A DNA stretch of 64,000 bases from Favolaschia claudopus (lineage: Eukaryota > Basidiomycota > Agaricomycetes > Agaricales > Mycenaceae). Every line of letters begins with the position of its first letter. The first letter of the stretch is position 1. Below, piece after piece: positions 55,513-64,000 of the stretch. Where the stretch lies: assembly GCA_037176885.1 (NCBI GenBank), contig JAWWNJ010000045.1, forward strand, positions 682,001 to 746,000, written 5' to 3'. The position numbers and the translations under genes are program-made. The notes beneath the pieces were generated by a model that had not been told where the DNA came from, did not search any database, and saw nothing but the letters and a program-made list of their open reading frames with translations.

Positions 55513-56769
55513 ATGGATTTCGACCAACATTTCGATCTCACCCAAGCAGGCAAGTGGACGTCGACCGCTTGTTATTGTTGAGAACCTGACCGATAACATC
55601 TTATATTCAGTGTCAGCTCTCGACGAGTTGATAAGTGAAAGGCAGACTGACGCGCGGGGGACGCAGAACTGCAGCGTCCAGTACTTGAGCAATTTAAATG
55701 TAAGTACCGCTTTATTCGGCGAATTGACGAGGAGTCAAAACGGTGTAGCTGGACGACGTCGTGGTACAAGAAACAACCGGACAAGGCCGAGCATCGTGGC
55801 GTCTGGGAGTCATGAACACTGAGGGCGCAATAGAGCATGAGCTGTCCATTCGCGTTGTCGGCATCCTGTCAAAGGCTGAGCTCGTACCAGGAAAATTGAA
55901 TAAGTGCGTATAGTATCTATCGGTCTCGTAACGGCTATACCAGTGTAGATGGAAGTAACACAACGTTTACCTTAGGTGTACACCCGACAAAGTCGCGAAC
56001 CTTTGTCAGCGCGTGGAGCTGGTGGGTTTGGGATCCGAGGTTTTCAAGGCGGCAGTCAGCAATACAAGACCCATACTGGAGATGCTGACGCGTTATTTCG
56101 GTGCACAGCGAGTGTCCGAGTGGAACATCGGACAGGAGAATGGACAGTACCATCTCAATTGCACCTGCTTGTATCTGACGCGCACCGGCGACGGTGTGGA
56201 CGACGCTGAACTGCAAGAGATAGCCTTTGGACGAGGAGTGGACCCTCTGGGCGAATTCCGCAAATTTCGGTCGGCAGGACTGATACACACCGCCCAAAAT
56301 CAGGTCAAGTATTTCAGGCGTAGCACCGCAGCCGACGGGTAAGTGGCTTCGCGTTGAATGCATCAATCTCATGGACAAGTCTCACAGAAAACATACGCTG
56401 TACGAAGCGTTCCCAGCAAATTTCCGCAAAGGCGACATAGTCGAAGTACAAGGATCCGTTCTGTCGTTTTCCAGCAAGCACAAGGCCATCAAGACTATCT
56501 TCCAGATGAACGCGTTGACTTTATTGAACTCTAAGTATTCGAAGGTAAGTAGAGTCTTCTATGAAGCAATGTCGAGCCATTTGGTTTACAAAAATTGACT
56601 GAAGGAAGCTGAAAGACGAAGATCGCTGGAACCCAAGACCGCACGCATGCGGTCGACCCTGAAGAGAAAGCAAGTTTTCGCGGAAGAGGACGCTGAAGTG
56701 GGAAAGACGAGGAGGAAGTTCAAGGACTTGCACATTGAGGAAGACAGCGGGGACATGAGAGTGGCGTGA
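55513..56769 (+). CDS. Conserved Agaricomycete protein of unknown function, six exons
   Basis: Exons: 55513-55549, 55611-55699, 55749-55903, 55976-56338, 56388-56544 and 56605-56769, giving 321 aa. The first intron (55550-55610) uses a GC donor (GCAAGT) with CTGAC branch and TTCAG acceptor; the joined text MDFDQHFDLTQAVSALDELI is in frame. The middle exons give a compact domain (RASWRLGVMNTEGAIEHELS, VANLCQRVELVGLGSEVF). A later block, YEAFPANFRKGDIVEVQGSV, resembles a segment I know from many uncharacterised basidiomycete proteins. The C-terminus is basic (ERRRSLEPKTARMRS, KTRRKFKDL). It diverges from the micro-exon gene (about 400 bp between starts) and converges with the F-box gene (27 bp between stops). 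Function unknown. Confidence 0.7.
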
Positions 56770-56795
56770 GATAGTTACATAATCCATTGTCTACT

Positions 56796-58266
56796 TCAAA
56801 AACCGAAGTGCTCTACCCTATGGTCAACGAATGGAACTCGATACACCAAGCTACCTGAACGCCGATAAGCTGTATAAATAGTAGGACTGCTTCCCCAGTT
56901 ATGCATGAAATTAAGCACACAATCTTCTGAGAAAGTCCCTACAGGTTTGCATAGTGCGCGCTTTGCTTCGTCCATCCACACGTCGACGCCGACAAAGATG
57001 CTGTTCAAGAGCGGGCACAGATGTTCACCTTCATCAGGGACGGTTTCCGCCAGCGCGATGAAGGTCGCTCTGCAAGACGATTGCAGATCGAGAACGGTGA
57101 GACGAGGGAATCTTCGGAGTATCGCCTTGAACGTATCGTTGTTGCAGACATTCATACTCAACGACAACGAGGTAACGGTGGATGGGACACCAAACATCAG
57201 GTAGTCCGCCTGCGCGTCCCAACCACGATACTCCACGGTCTGGAGCATCGGCGTGTCCAATACCGTCAGCATCCTGGCCATAGTGCGATCCACACCGTCC
57301 GCCCGGAGGTGTAAGAGAGCAGGCAAACGACATCTGCGACCAGCGTCCGCGAACACGTTGGCAGGAAAAACGATAAAATGCGCGCAATCCAAATGAAGGT
57401 GGGTGAGAGCGGTACAAGTGACGAGCACGCTGTTTATCACGCTCCAAGCGATAGGGGGACGCGGGTTGGGCACAGAGCCAAATCGCAAGCGTAGGAGGGA
57501 AGATAGATCCGTTGCAGGGGTTATCCAAGAGGACGAATGTCGTATAGACAAGGTTGTCAAGCGAGAATGAGGCAAGACGGCCGGCATCATCGAGAGGTTC
57601 TCCATCGGCAGCGTATGGACCCGGCGGAATTCAAGGGTACGGACGCTAGTACTGGAGGAACAGGCCAGCCAATTGAGCACGCCAGCAGACCACTCAAGCC
57701 CATTGTTGTAGAGTGAAATCCGATGCCAGCGGTCTGCGACGGAGTCGATGACAGGCGCAATGCCAGGGAAATTGTCTTTGAAGGAAGCAGCCTGAATTGC
57801 AGTGAACCCAGTCGAGAAATGTAGGTGCAGTTCTCGTTTCGCCGACCTATCGAACCAGTCCGCAAGTTCTTCTGAGGTCGAGAGTCGATCGATGAAGACG
57901 GCATCCCAGAACCTCGCGTCCGTTTCGATAAGGTCTCGCCAGCTACGGTTGACCGCAATGAATTTCAGAAGCTCCCATCTGTAACACCCAGGTCGATCTT
58001 CGAACGATTTACGGGCAAGAATCAAAATTTCGCTCATTATCTCGCTCGGCAAGCGTTTACTGGGATCGCCCTGAATATCAAAGAAAATTTGTGTGTCAAC
58101 TGAAATTGAAAGTATGTGCAGCGAACGCAGAACGCACGGCTGATTTTGGCCTCAATTCTGGGCAAGAGGCGCCCGCTAGTCTTTAAGGGAGGTCAGCACA
58201 GTGATATTAAGATAATAACCAGTGATGAAGGTCGACTCACTTGAGGCGCTTTCGCCTTCCTTTCAT
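56796..58266 (-). CDS. F-box protein
   Basis: The minus-strand model joins 58266-58241 (MKGRRKRL) over a 181-nt intron (GTGAGT...CCCAG) to 58059-56796, giving 429 aa. RLPSEIMSEILILARKS followed by LLKFIAVNRSWRDLIETDARFWDAV is a complete F-box. The rest is LRR-like (WHRISLYNNGLEW, VRTLEFRRVHTL, LTHLHLDCAHF, LTVLDLQSSCR). The protein is expected to be an SCF substrate adaptor. TATAATAA at about 58315-58322 suits a promoter about 50 nt upstream. An alternative acceptor 11 nt earlier would put a stop into the frame, so I prefer this one. Confidence 0.72.
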
Positions 58267-58576
58267 CGAGACCGTTATGTGGCGCGACGACTCTACGTTG
58301 GTATCCTTAACCTTATTATATCAAAAGGCGGAGATGTTCGCATCGGCGAAGGATTAGAAGTCTAAGCAGTTCATTTCCCGATTGATGGAACTTATCTAGA
58401 AACTTAACGAAGATCTCCGGGCGCTAAGTCTTATTGGCTGGCTATGTGGTCACCGCGGTGCGTACAACAATTCAGTGCCATCGAACTTTAATAATAACGC
58501 GCGCAGTAATCTGTCAGCATAACCACTCCTCTTTTTCAACCACTTCTCTGTTTCATCTACTTTCCGTCCAACAACA

Positions 58577-59646
58577 ATGTCGAGCCAAAATCAACACCGC
58601 GAGCCCAAGGACCCAAACCCCCACAAAGTAGATTCCTTATGACTGTAATATTCGGACGCCAATTCCTCTCCGTCTAGTTGTCTCCATATCCACTCAATAC
58701 ACCACCGGTAGTTGTTAACAACGTCGACCACGCGAACACTGTCTTGGCGACCATCCTGTCTGGCTGCTTCATAGGTCTCGATGTCGAATGTGGAGTTCGC
58801 AAAATGTCTGAAAAAGAATTGGCGTGTACTACGGCGGACGGACGTCGAAAAGTTCAACTAGCCGAGCTGGAAGCCGCCGGACCTGAAGGATATGTCGTTC
58901 CGTGGGACGACACGGGGCTCAGCATCATTCAAATCGCAACGGCGACCGATGTCTTTATATTGGACATGAAAAAAATTCGCGGTGAGTTACCAGTCTTGCA
59001 CACGAAGCGGACCTGAACAAGGAGTTAGCCGTCCCATTAGAGTTAAAGCGGATCCTCGAGGACCTCACTATATTCAAATGTGGATGCGGGGTCCAGTGCG
59101 ACGGGCGGTACATCTGGGAAGACCTCCGCCTTCAAACCAGATCATTTTGCGATCTGGGATTCATGCTGCGCATCGGGGAGCCGGAGAAGTACGCAAAACT
59201 TTCAGGCAATGTCTCGTTGCAAGATTCCGTCGCGAACTGTTTGTACTTCTACCTCGATAAGACAGATAGAACCGGGCACAACTGGGGTCATGGCCTGCCT
59301 TCGCCAACGGAGGACCATTACGAGGATATGCTAAAATGTAAGTGCCCACAAAGCGTGGATTGCTTATGACTGATTATGTCGCATTGCAGACGCAGCTCTC
59401 GACGCCCGCGCGTCGTACGACCTGTATGACCCAATCTTCGCAAGATTCGTCGCGAAAGAGCTCCACCTTGGTAGTGAATTGCCATTCGATTGGTTCGTCT
59501 TCAACTTTATGAACGGGAAGTCGATTCGATCGCAGCTCGACGTCGACGGGATGGAATGTGGCTGGGCTTACACGGTTTGTCCGTGGTATAGAGGCGGAAA
59601 ATTCTCAGGTTACTGGGGCTACTGGGATACGTCGCGTGTGTGCTGA
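58577..59646 (+). CDS. 3'-5' exonuclease-domain protein (RNase D/WRN exonuclease type)
   Basis: Exons 58577-58627, 58678-58981, 59029-59337 and 59390-59646 encode 306 aa with introns of 47-52 nt. The DEDD exonuclease signature can be followed: CFIGLDVECG (Exo I, D-x-E), LSIIQIATATDVFILDM after it, FKCGCGVQCDGRYIWEDL (Exo II region with Asp), and YAALDARASYDLYD (Exo III, Y-x3-D). These enzymes trim RNA or DNA 3' ends with two metal ions. Against WRN there is no helicase, so this is a stand-alone exonuclease. The C-terminal Trp/Tyr/Gly-rich tail (WYRGGKFSGYWGYWD) is not part of the domain. It might be a host gene or cargo of the nearby mobile DNA. Confidence 0.8.
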
Positions 59647-60204
59647 AGGTCTATGTCCGTGCTATCATTTATTCGTAAAATGCGACCAGTTGGATACTTT
59701 GAATGACCGCTTCCTATTATTGTCCTATTTCAATGCTGTTGGCTCGAATCGTATATGGTGCAGTAATATTGGTACATAAACAACACTTGTCCTTCTCTAA
59801 GCCCATAATCAATAGTGAAAATAAATAAAATCGACTTCAGAACGAGCGGGCCAACATCACCGGCCCCCGAGCATTCCGAAGTCTTGTTTTGGACAAGTGC
59901 ATCCAATCCGATATTGCAGAACCATGCAAAACTGCCGAATTTACCATCTGATGTAAAAGAACCGGAAAAATGTGTCATATTCAGTAACTGACCGTAAAAG
60001 GATAAGTGACGTCAGAATCACACACATCCCTTCAATCGGCATTACCCATCGCAAAAGTCGTGCCTGTAGTTCCTACCTCAAACCATGCATACCGATCCAA
60101 GACAAGATAACCGACGAGTTTCCTAGCCTCGGACTCTTAGCAATCGCAATAAGGCGCCCATTGAACAGCGCGTAGAATCGAGTCACCAAATTCGGTCAGT
60201 AAAA
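59647..60204. other. Intergenic region, no gene recognised
   Basis: A/T-richer DNA after the exonuclease gene. No open frame with splice support or familiar motif was found. The tandem array begins near 60205. Confidence 0.45.
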
Positions 60205-60715
60205 TCAGTCATCATGCTGTTCGGCATTTCACACCGCAAAAGAGGCGCACATGCGGGTGCATCTGCCAGACATGTGGTCAAAGCAACCTCGTGAGACCGC
60301 CACACACGACTACCAGGCAAACACGAGTTCCGGCCATTCTTCGCGGCAAACACCCAATGAGCAGCTTGCAAACCCCGAGTCAGCAATCATCAGAATATTC
60401 GGCATTCTTCACCGCAAAAGTGGTGCACCATCGCGGACGAGCGCGTGCGTCATACAAGTTCCCGAGTCAATTCTATTCCAAATATCTTGGCGATTTTCCA
60501 CAACAATGCACCCAATGAGCAACGCGCAAACCCCGAGTCAGCAATCATCAGAATGTTCGGCATTCTTCACCGCAAAAGTGGTGCACCATCGCGGACGAGC
60601 CACGCGACATACAGGTTCCCGAGTCAATTATATTCCAAACGTCTTGGCGATTTTCCACAACAGTGCACCCAATGAGCAACGCGCAAACCCCGAGTCATCA
60701 AAATCAGGGCTAAGG
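60205..60715. repeat. Tandem array of a 157-158 bp unit, about three copies
   Basis: AATGAGCAACGCGCAAACCC (or close) recurs at 60356, 60514 and 60671, so the period is 158 then 157 bp. The second and third copies are nearly identical (CAGCAATCATCAGAAT, CATTCTTCACCGCAAAAGTG, GCACCATCGCGGACGAGC, TCTTGGCGATTTTCCACAAC). The first copy, from about 60205, is diverged. The unit has no evident coding function. Confidence 0.85.
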
Positions 60716-60810
60716 GCTTGTCTGAACCTCGACAGTGGCGCAACCAGACGGCCGCGTCTATTCAGTCTGATGCGATTTACCGCTTCGCGAATCGCGAGGT
60801 ACCATAGCAT

Positions 60811-60975
60811 GATATCACCAGGTGCCAGTGCACGGCAACACAGTGACGGGCTACACGCCGCCGGTTTCATCAATTCCGCAAAATACTTCGGGGACTGATA
60901 TCACCAGGTGGACGGCCGCCGAGCTACACGGCTGCATCAGTTCCGCAAAACATTCCGGGGACTACAGGCTTTGCC
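60811..60975. repeat. Tandem duplication of about 86 bp at the 5' part of the broken gene
   Basis: GATATCACCAGG starts at 60811 and again at 60897. Each is followed by GCTACACG, then ATCAATTCCGCAAAATACTT or ATCAGTTCCGCAAAACATTC, then CGGGGACT. The copies differ at many sites. Confidence 0.7.
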
Positions 60976-61903
60976 AGCTCTCCACAACCAGTTTACGACA
61001 GAGTTCTCGGTACACATGTCCCTATCTTATTTGGTGACAAAGACGGTCGATTCGAACGGTAAGAAAGCTATGCGGCATGTACGACCAGACCCAATTGACG
61101 AACTGTACAGACCACGAAGACGACCAATTCTACCCTGACCTCTTCGCAAGCGACTCAGAGGACTCCGAAATGCCGCACGTCAGTAGAACCGGTGAACCAA
61201 GCAAATACTTAACGCGTGAGCCTACTGCTGACATTTGGCGCGTAGATGTCGACCCTCACGAAATCGAGATGTGAGTCAAGCGCCAGCTCACGCTGGCTGG
61301 CGTGGAACCGAATCGGACTCTCGAGAAGCTGCGACTCACTCGCTCAGTTATATCAGGCTCGACAATGATTCCTATTCTCTTGGACTCAAAGTTCAAACCA
61401 AACGACCTCGACGTTTACGCGAACGAGCAGGGAGGAGAAGACATGCTCGCTCACATGCACGACGAAGAAGAGTTCAAGTCGGTCAAAACCATCGAAAGCT
61501 CTGCCGCCAGCTACACTCGCATACTCCGCATACACTGGCTCGTTAAGGAGGACCATCTGGTTAACCTGATCATCGTGCCCGACGACAACCCTATGGTCGC
61601 GATATTCCACTTCCATTCCACCATCGTCATGAACTGTTTGACGGGTTACGGAGTGTTCTGCGCTTATCCGGCCCTTACGCTCAACAGGAAGTCGATCTCC
61701 AACACAGGTGTGTTCCACACAGACGAAAGTCGACGTCGTGCCGACACTTGCTACACCAAATACATCTCAAGGGGTATAGAGCACCAGTCCCACCTTCGCC
61801 ATCACGGACGGTGGGCCCACCACCAGTGCGGCACAGACAAGTCGTGCCCTGCGACTATTCGCAGCATGCACGACGAGGAGTCACTTTGGATCGGTTTGCC
61901 GTC

Positions 61904-62086
61904 TGTCAGGGGACTCCACAGCTATGACGTCTTCTGACTTGGGCAGAAGTTCTCTGTCTCCAAGACATCATGCTGTGCTCACTTATGTCATATCTTACGT
62001 CACCTCTTGTATATAAGTAGTCCGCTGGGGATCTCTGATCCCCAGGTTTGTTATCGACTTGGCTCCTGGGCCCTTCTCCCCTTACA
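61904..62086 (+). repeat. 5' LTR (183 bp)
   Basis: It contains the promoter TATATAAG at 62010-62017, a perfect 9-bp palindrome arm pair CTGGGGATC/GATCCCCAG at 62025-62045, and the presumed start of R at about 62044. It matches the 3' LTR base for base by eye. Confidence 0.92.
62010..62017 (+). promoter_or_regulatory. TATA box in the 5' LTR
   Basis: TATATAAG lies 34 nt before AGGTTTGTTAT, the sequence that must be the RNA 5' end if self-priming operates. The same box occurs in the 3' LTR. Confidence 0.7.
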
Positions 62087-62088
62087 GC

Positions 62089-62099
62089 ATAACAAACCT
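62089..62099 (+). other. Self-complementary primer-binding site
   Basis: ATAACAAACCT begins two bases after the LTR and pairs over 11 nt with AGGTTTGTTAT at 62044-62054. In Tf1-like elements the first 11 nt of the transcript fold back on such a site and are cleaved to prime minus-strand DNA synthesis. Confidence 0.75.
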
Positions 62100-62191
62100 T
62101 CTATTCGACTCTGGCACTCTCCTAGCCCCAGCCGACCACCCTACTTCCTACTCTGCCCTCATCCTACCATCGACCTCACACCTCCCTTGCT

Positions 62192-63238
62192 ATGGCAACC
62201 CCCGCAGTTCCTCAGGACCTTTATTCCTACTGCACTCTCCTTCGAAGCGAACTACAGCGCGTCCACGACCGTCTTGATCGTCTTGAGTTTGGGGACACTG
62301 CAGCCTCTACTCCCCGAGGGCATGCCTGGCGCTTCTCCTGGGATGGTGCTCGCTGGGGCTCTGAACCTTCAACCCCAGCCCCTACCCCTGCCATCATCGC
62401 TGTCGGCCACACCGCCATACCACTCGCCGAAACCCTCCCTACTGCAGAGGACTCACCGTCCCGCTACTCGTGTACGCTTGTGGTGCCTGACTCGGTCGTC
62501 GGGCATATCGTTGGCCGTGGTGGTAAGGGTCTCCATCAGTCGCACGACATTTCCGGCGCCCAGCTTCGAGCCTATACTGATAAGGCTTCCCCCTTGGAGC
62601 GCCGTGTATCTATCCGTGGTACCGACCAGCAAATCGGTGAAGCGCTAATTGCGCTTGGGAAGCGTTTCATGCGTAAGCGTATCCGCTCTAAGAAGAAAGG
62701 TCCGTCACGCCTTTCCGGGGACCCTGCCCCTCCCCCTCCTGGCCCGGTGCCGGTTTTGCCGAACGCTTCTGGCGAGGGCGCTCGCCCGCTGAAGAAGCGC
62801 GCACACCCCGTCCATCCGTTTCAGCCACCAGCTCCGGTTCCGCCCCCTCCAGCGGCCAGTGCTCAGCCGCACCCAGGTGCCGCTACACAGCCAAGGAAGT
62901 CTGGGGTGCGATTTGCACCACAGGAGTCTTCCTACCCCGCCTCTCACTCCCTACCCCATAACCCTGCCACCATCTCTATTCCTACGCAGGTAATGGCGTC
63001 CCCTATTCCTACTCCCCGCCCCAGCTCTACTCCTTATGCCCCCTCGGTGGCCATGCCCACTGCCGTCCCGTCCCCCTCTCCACGTTCAGTAGCTCCTTCG
63101 CCTATGGCCATTGACGCTATTCGACCTGAAAGGGGACGTCGACAACAGACGGCACGGCGAGGCGGTGCAGTGTCTGCGTCTGATACGCGGATTGACTCCC
63201 GGGGCAACCTACTCTTCCGTGGCGATCCAGAATTTTGA
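62192..63238 (+). CDS. KH-domain protein encoded by the retroelement
   Basis: A single exon of 348 codons from ATG 62192 (MATPAVPQDLYSYC). A short coiled-coil-like segment (LLRSELQRVHDRLDRLEF) is followed by a KH RNA-binding domain at about residues 92-160: CTLVVPDSVVGHIVGRGGKG, with the GxxG loop GRGG near 107-112, then GAQLRAYTDKASPLERRVSI and a closing helix. Basic residues (MRKRIRSKKKG) and a long Pro/Ser-rich region follow. The last part is basic again (RPERGRRQQTARRGG) and ends GNLLFRGDPEF. There is no protease, reverse transcriptase or integrase, and no CCHC knuckle. It may act as a Gag-like RNA-binding or packaging protein, or be a captured host gene; both are inference. Confidence 0.85.
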   Translation: MATPAVPQDLYSYCTLLRSELQRVHDRLDRLEFGDTAASTPRGHAWRFSWDGARWGSEPSTPAPTPAIIAVGHTAIPLAETLPTAEDSPSRYSCTLVVPDSVVGHIVGRGGKGLHQSHDISGAQLRAYTDKASPLERRVSIRGTDQQIGEALIALGKRFMRKRIRSKKKGPSRLSGDPAPPPPGPVPVLPNASGEGARPLKKRAHPVHPFQPPAPVPPPPAASAQPHPGAATQPRKSGVRFAPQESSYPASHSLPHNPATISIPTQVMASPIPTPRPSSTPYAPSVAMPTAVPSPSPRSVAPSPMAIDAIRPERGRRQQTARRGGAVSASDTRIDSRGNLLFRGDPEF

Positions 63239-63288
63239 AGGATCGTTCATTCTACTGGGCTTTGGTCTTCGTCGAGGCGACGAATCTT

Positions 63289-63301
63289 GAAGAGGGGGTG
63301 A
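63289..63301 (+). other. Polypurine tract
   Basis: GAAGAGGGGGTGA sits immediately before the 3' LTR, the expected place for the plus-strand primer of an LTR retroelement (one T within the purine run). Confidence 0.75.
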
Positions 63302-63484
63302 TGTCAGGGGACTCCACAGCTATGACGTCTTCTGACTTGGGCAGAAGTTCTCTGTCTCCAAGACATCATGCTGTGCTCACTTATGTCATATCTTACGTCA
63401 CCTCTTGTATATAAGTAGTCCGCTGGGGATCTCTGATCCCCAGGTTTGTTATCGACTTGGCTCCTGGGCCCTTCTCCCCTTACA
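63302..63484 (+). repeat. 3' LTR (183 bp)
   Basis: It appears identical to the 5' LTR and is followed directly by the second CCGTC copy of the target duplication. Confidence 0.92.
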
Positions 63485-63703
63485 CCGTCAGTTGTCGGTG
63501 TAGGCAGGGAACAGGCTGCATACAACAATGTCGAGTCAGTCATATGGTCTTTGGGGGGGTGGGAGTGCTCTCCTACAAGACACTACAACATGACAACAAC
63601 AGTTTCCGTTCCCATTGCGACTCGCGAGGTTAGCAGCTTGTATATTACTTCACGCGCCTCGAGGCTAAACGGCGAGTTTGACTTAGATCGTTCCAGAGCT
63701 TGA

Positions 63704-64000
63704 AGACATTGACAGCGTCGAGCACGAAGGAGAAGACGACCTCTTACTAGTTTCGCGGTCGTCGACTTTGTAGAGTTTAGCGTCACAATACGAGCAACGA
63801 TGACTTGTACAATACGAATAAATTGATATAAATTACGAAAATAGCACAAACAAAACTTGAGCGTCAAATATCAACGAGGCACGAGCTACAATCGTAGAGA
63901 ACGTACTTCAGTGACTTTCAAATCAGCCGATGTCTACCGACTAAACCTCGCCATCTCTGTACAGTAAGAAGAATGAACCAAATCTCCGTTTTCCGCGAAC
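63704..64000. other. 3' flank at the window end, no gene recognised
   Basis: A/T-rich DNA after the last stop of the broken gene. It contains TACAATACGAATAAATTG, which could serve 3'-end formation. No coding sequence is supported. Confidence 0.4.

Larger units (their letters stand above)
61904..63484 (+). mobile_element. Non-autonomous self-priming LTR retrotransposon coding for a KH protein
   Basis: Two 183-bp long terminal repeats (61904-62086 and 63302-63484) look identical and run TGTCAGGG...CCTTACA. CCGTC flanks both sides (61899-61903 and 63485-63489), a 5-bp target duplication. Behind the 5' LTR there is no tRNA primer site; ATAACAAACCT (62089-62099) is the exact complement of AGGTTTGTTAT in the LTR (62044-62054), which lies 34 nt after TATATAAG where the transcript should start. 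That is the Tf1/sushi self-priming arrangement. A purine tract (63289-63301) precedes the 3' LTR. The 1215-bp interior has one ORF and no reverse transcriptase, so pol must come from a partner element. Identical LTRs imply a recent insertion. Confidence 0.9.
60909..63703 (+). pseudogene. Broken gene of a multicopy Agaricomycete family, split by the LTR element
   Basis: Coding text on both sides of the retroelement belongs to one uncharacterised protein family that is frequent in Agaricomycete genomes. In order: WTAAELHGC (60909), then one frame away QFRKTFRGLQALPALHNQF and SLSYLVTKTVDSN. A 52-nt intron (61059-61110) follows, then HEDDQFYPDLFAS to DPHEIEM. An in-frame TGA sits at 61272-61274, then RQLTLAGVEPNRT, MVAIFHFHSTIVMNCLTGYG, and SMHDEESLWIGLPS. 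The LTR element interrupts here, and after 63489 the text continues VVGVGREQAAYNNVESVIWS and LGGWECSPT to 63703. At least three lesions: a frameshift near 60937, the stop at 61272, and the insertion at 61904. The gene was probably dead before or soon after the insertion. Confidence 0.7.

Noticed and set aside
58982..59028. A 26-nt intron in the exonuclease gene ending ACGAAG
   Set aside because: It keeps phase but is too short. The 47-nt intron ending AGTTAG also keeps phase and preserves the domain.
1..64000. tRNA or rRNA genes and CRISPR arrays
   Set aside because: I saw no box A/box B pair with cloverleaf potential, no rRNA blocks and no regularly spaced short repeats with unique spacers. 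The 157-bp array is a plain tandem repeat.

Overview
This window comes from the nuclear genome of a filamentous basidiomycete, most likely a mushroom-forming Agaricomycete. The reasons are the dense introns of about 45-60 nt with GT..AG ends, TATATAAG-type promoters, several fungal housekeeping genes (POP5, IML1, a Pho80/Pcl-type cyclin, a BioF-like aminotransferase), F-box families typical of Agaricomycetes, and a heavy load of fungal transposons. No tRNA, rRNA or CRISPR array was recognised. All spliced models were built by eye from splice motifs and reading phase.

Layout. 1-4950: no convincing gene, small duplications. 5000-6255: cyclin gene with an apparent one-base frameshift. 6256-8930: GA-skewed, low-complexity, gene-poor DNA. 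8931-11515: a non-autonomous DNA transposon with CACTG termini, subterminal GCACT/AGTGC arrays and a candidate ACTT target duplication. 12822-13588: a short spliced gene. 17098-20336: an F-box gene with one frameshift and a decayed tandem paralogue. 20591-23042: a two-module surface protein. 23504-31027: a housekeeping block, with POP5 divergent from IML1 and IML1 convergent with the BioF-like gene. 32002-33538: an F-box/LRR-like gene. 34073-34482: a small gene directly behind a Helitron-type ORF.

34525-50479 is the most striking region: two very large Rep-helicase transposases, one inside the other. The inner element (40708-49276, + strand, 2575-aa ORF) sits in the outer one (- strand). Removing it rejoins the outer ORF exactly in frame. 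The insertion is between two Ts, and the ends carry stem-loops and a subterminal inverted repeat, as in Helentron/Helitron2-type elements. Both proteins have N-terminal membrane segments and a C-terminal cysteine-peptidase-like (USP-like) domain, which is not the standard Helitron architecture.

50687-59646 holds lineage-restricted genes: a Zn2Cys6-like protein, a 24-exon gene rich in micro-exons, a conserved basidiomycete protein with a GC-AG intron, an F-box gene and a 3'-5' exonuclease. 60205-63703 carries a 157-bp tandem array and a broken gene of a multicopy Agaricomycete family. That gene is interrupted by a 1581-bp LTR retroelement with identical 183-bp LTRs, a CCGTC target duplication, a Tf1-like self-priming signature and a single KH-domain ORF in place of pol. 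The best candidates for undescribed biology are this self-priming KH-coding retroelement and the membrane-anchored, peptidase-fused Helitron transposases.
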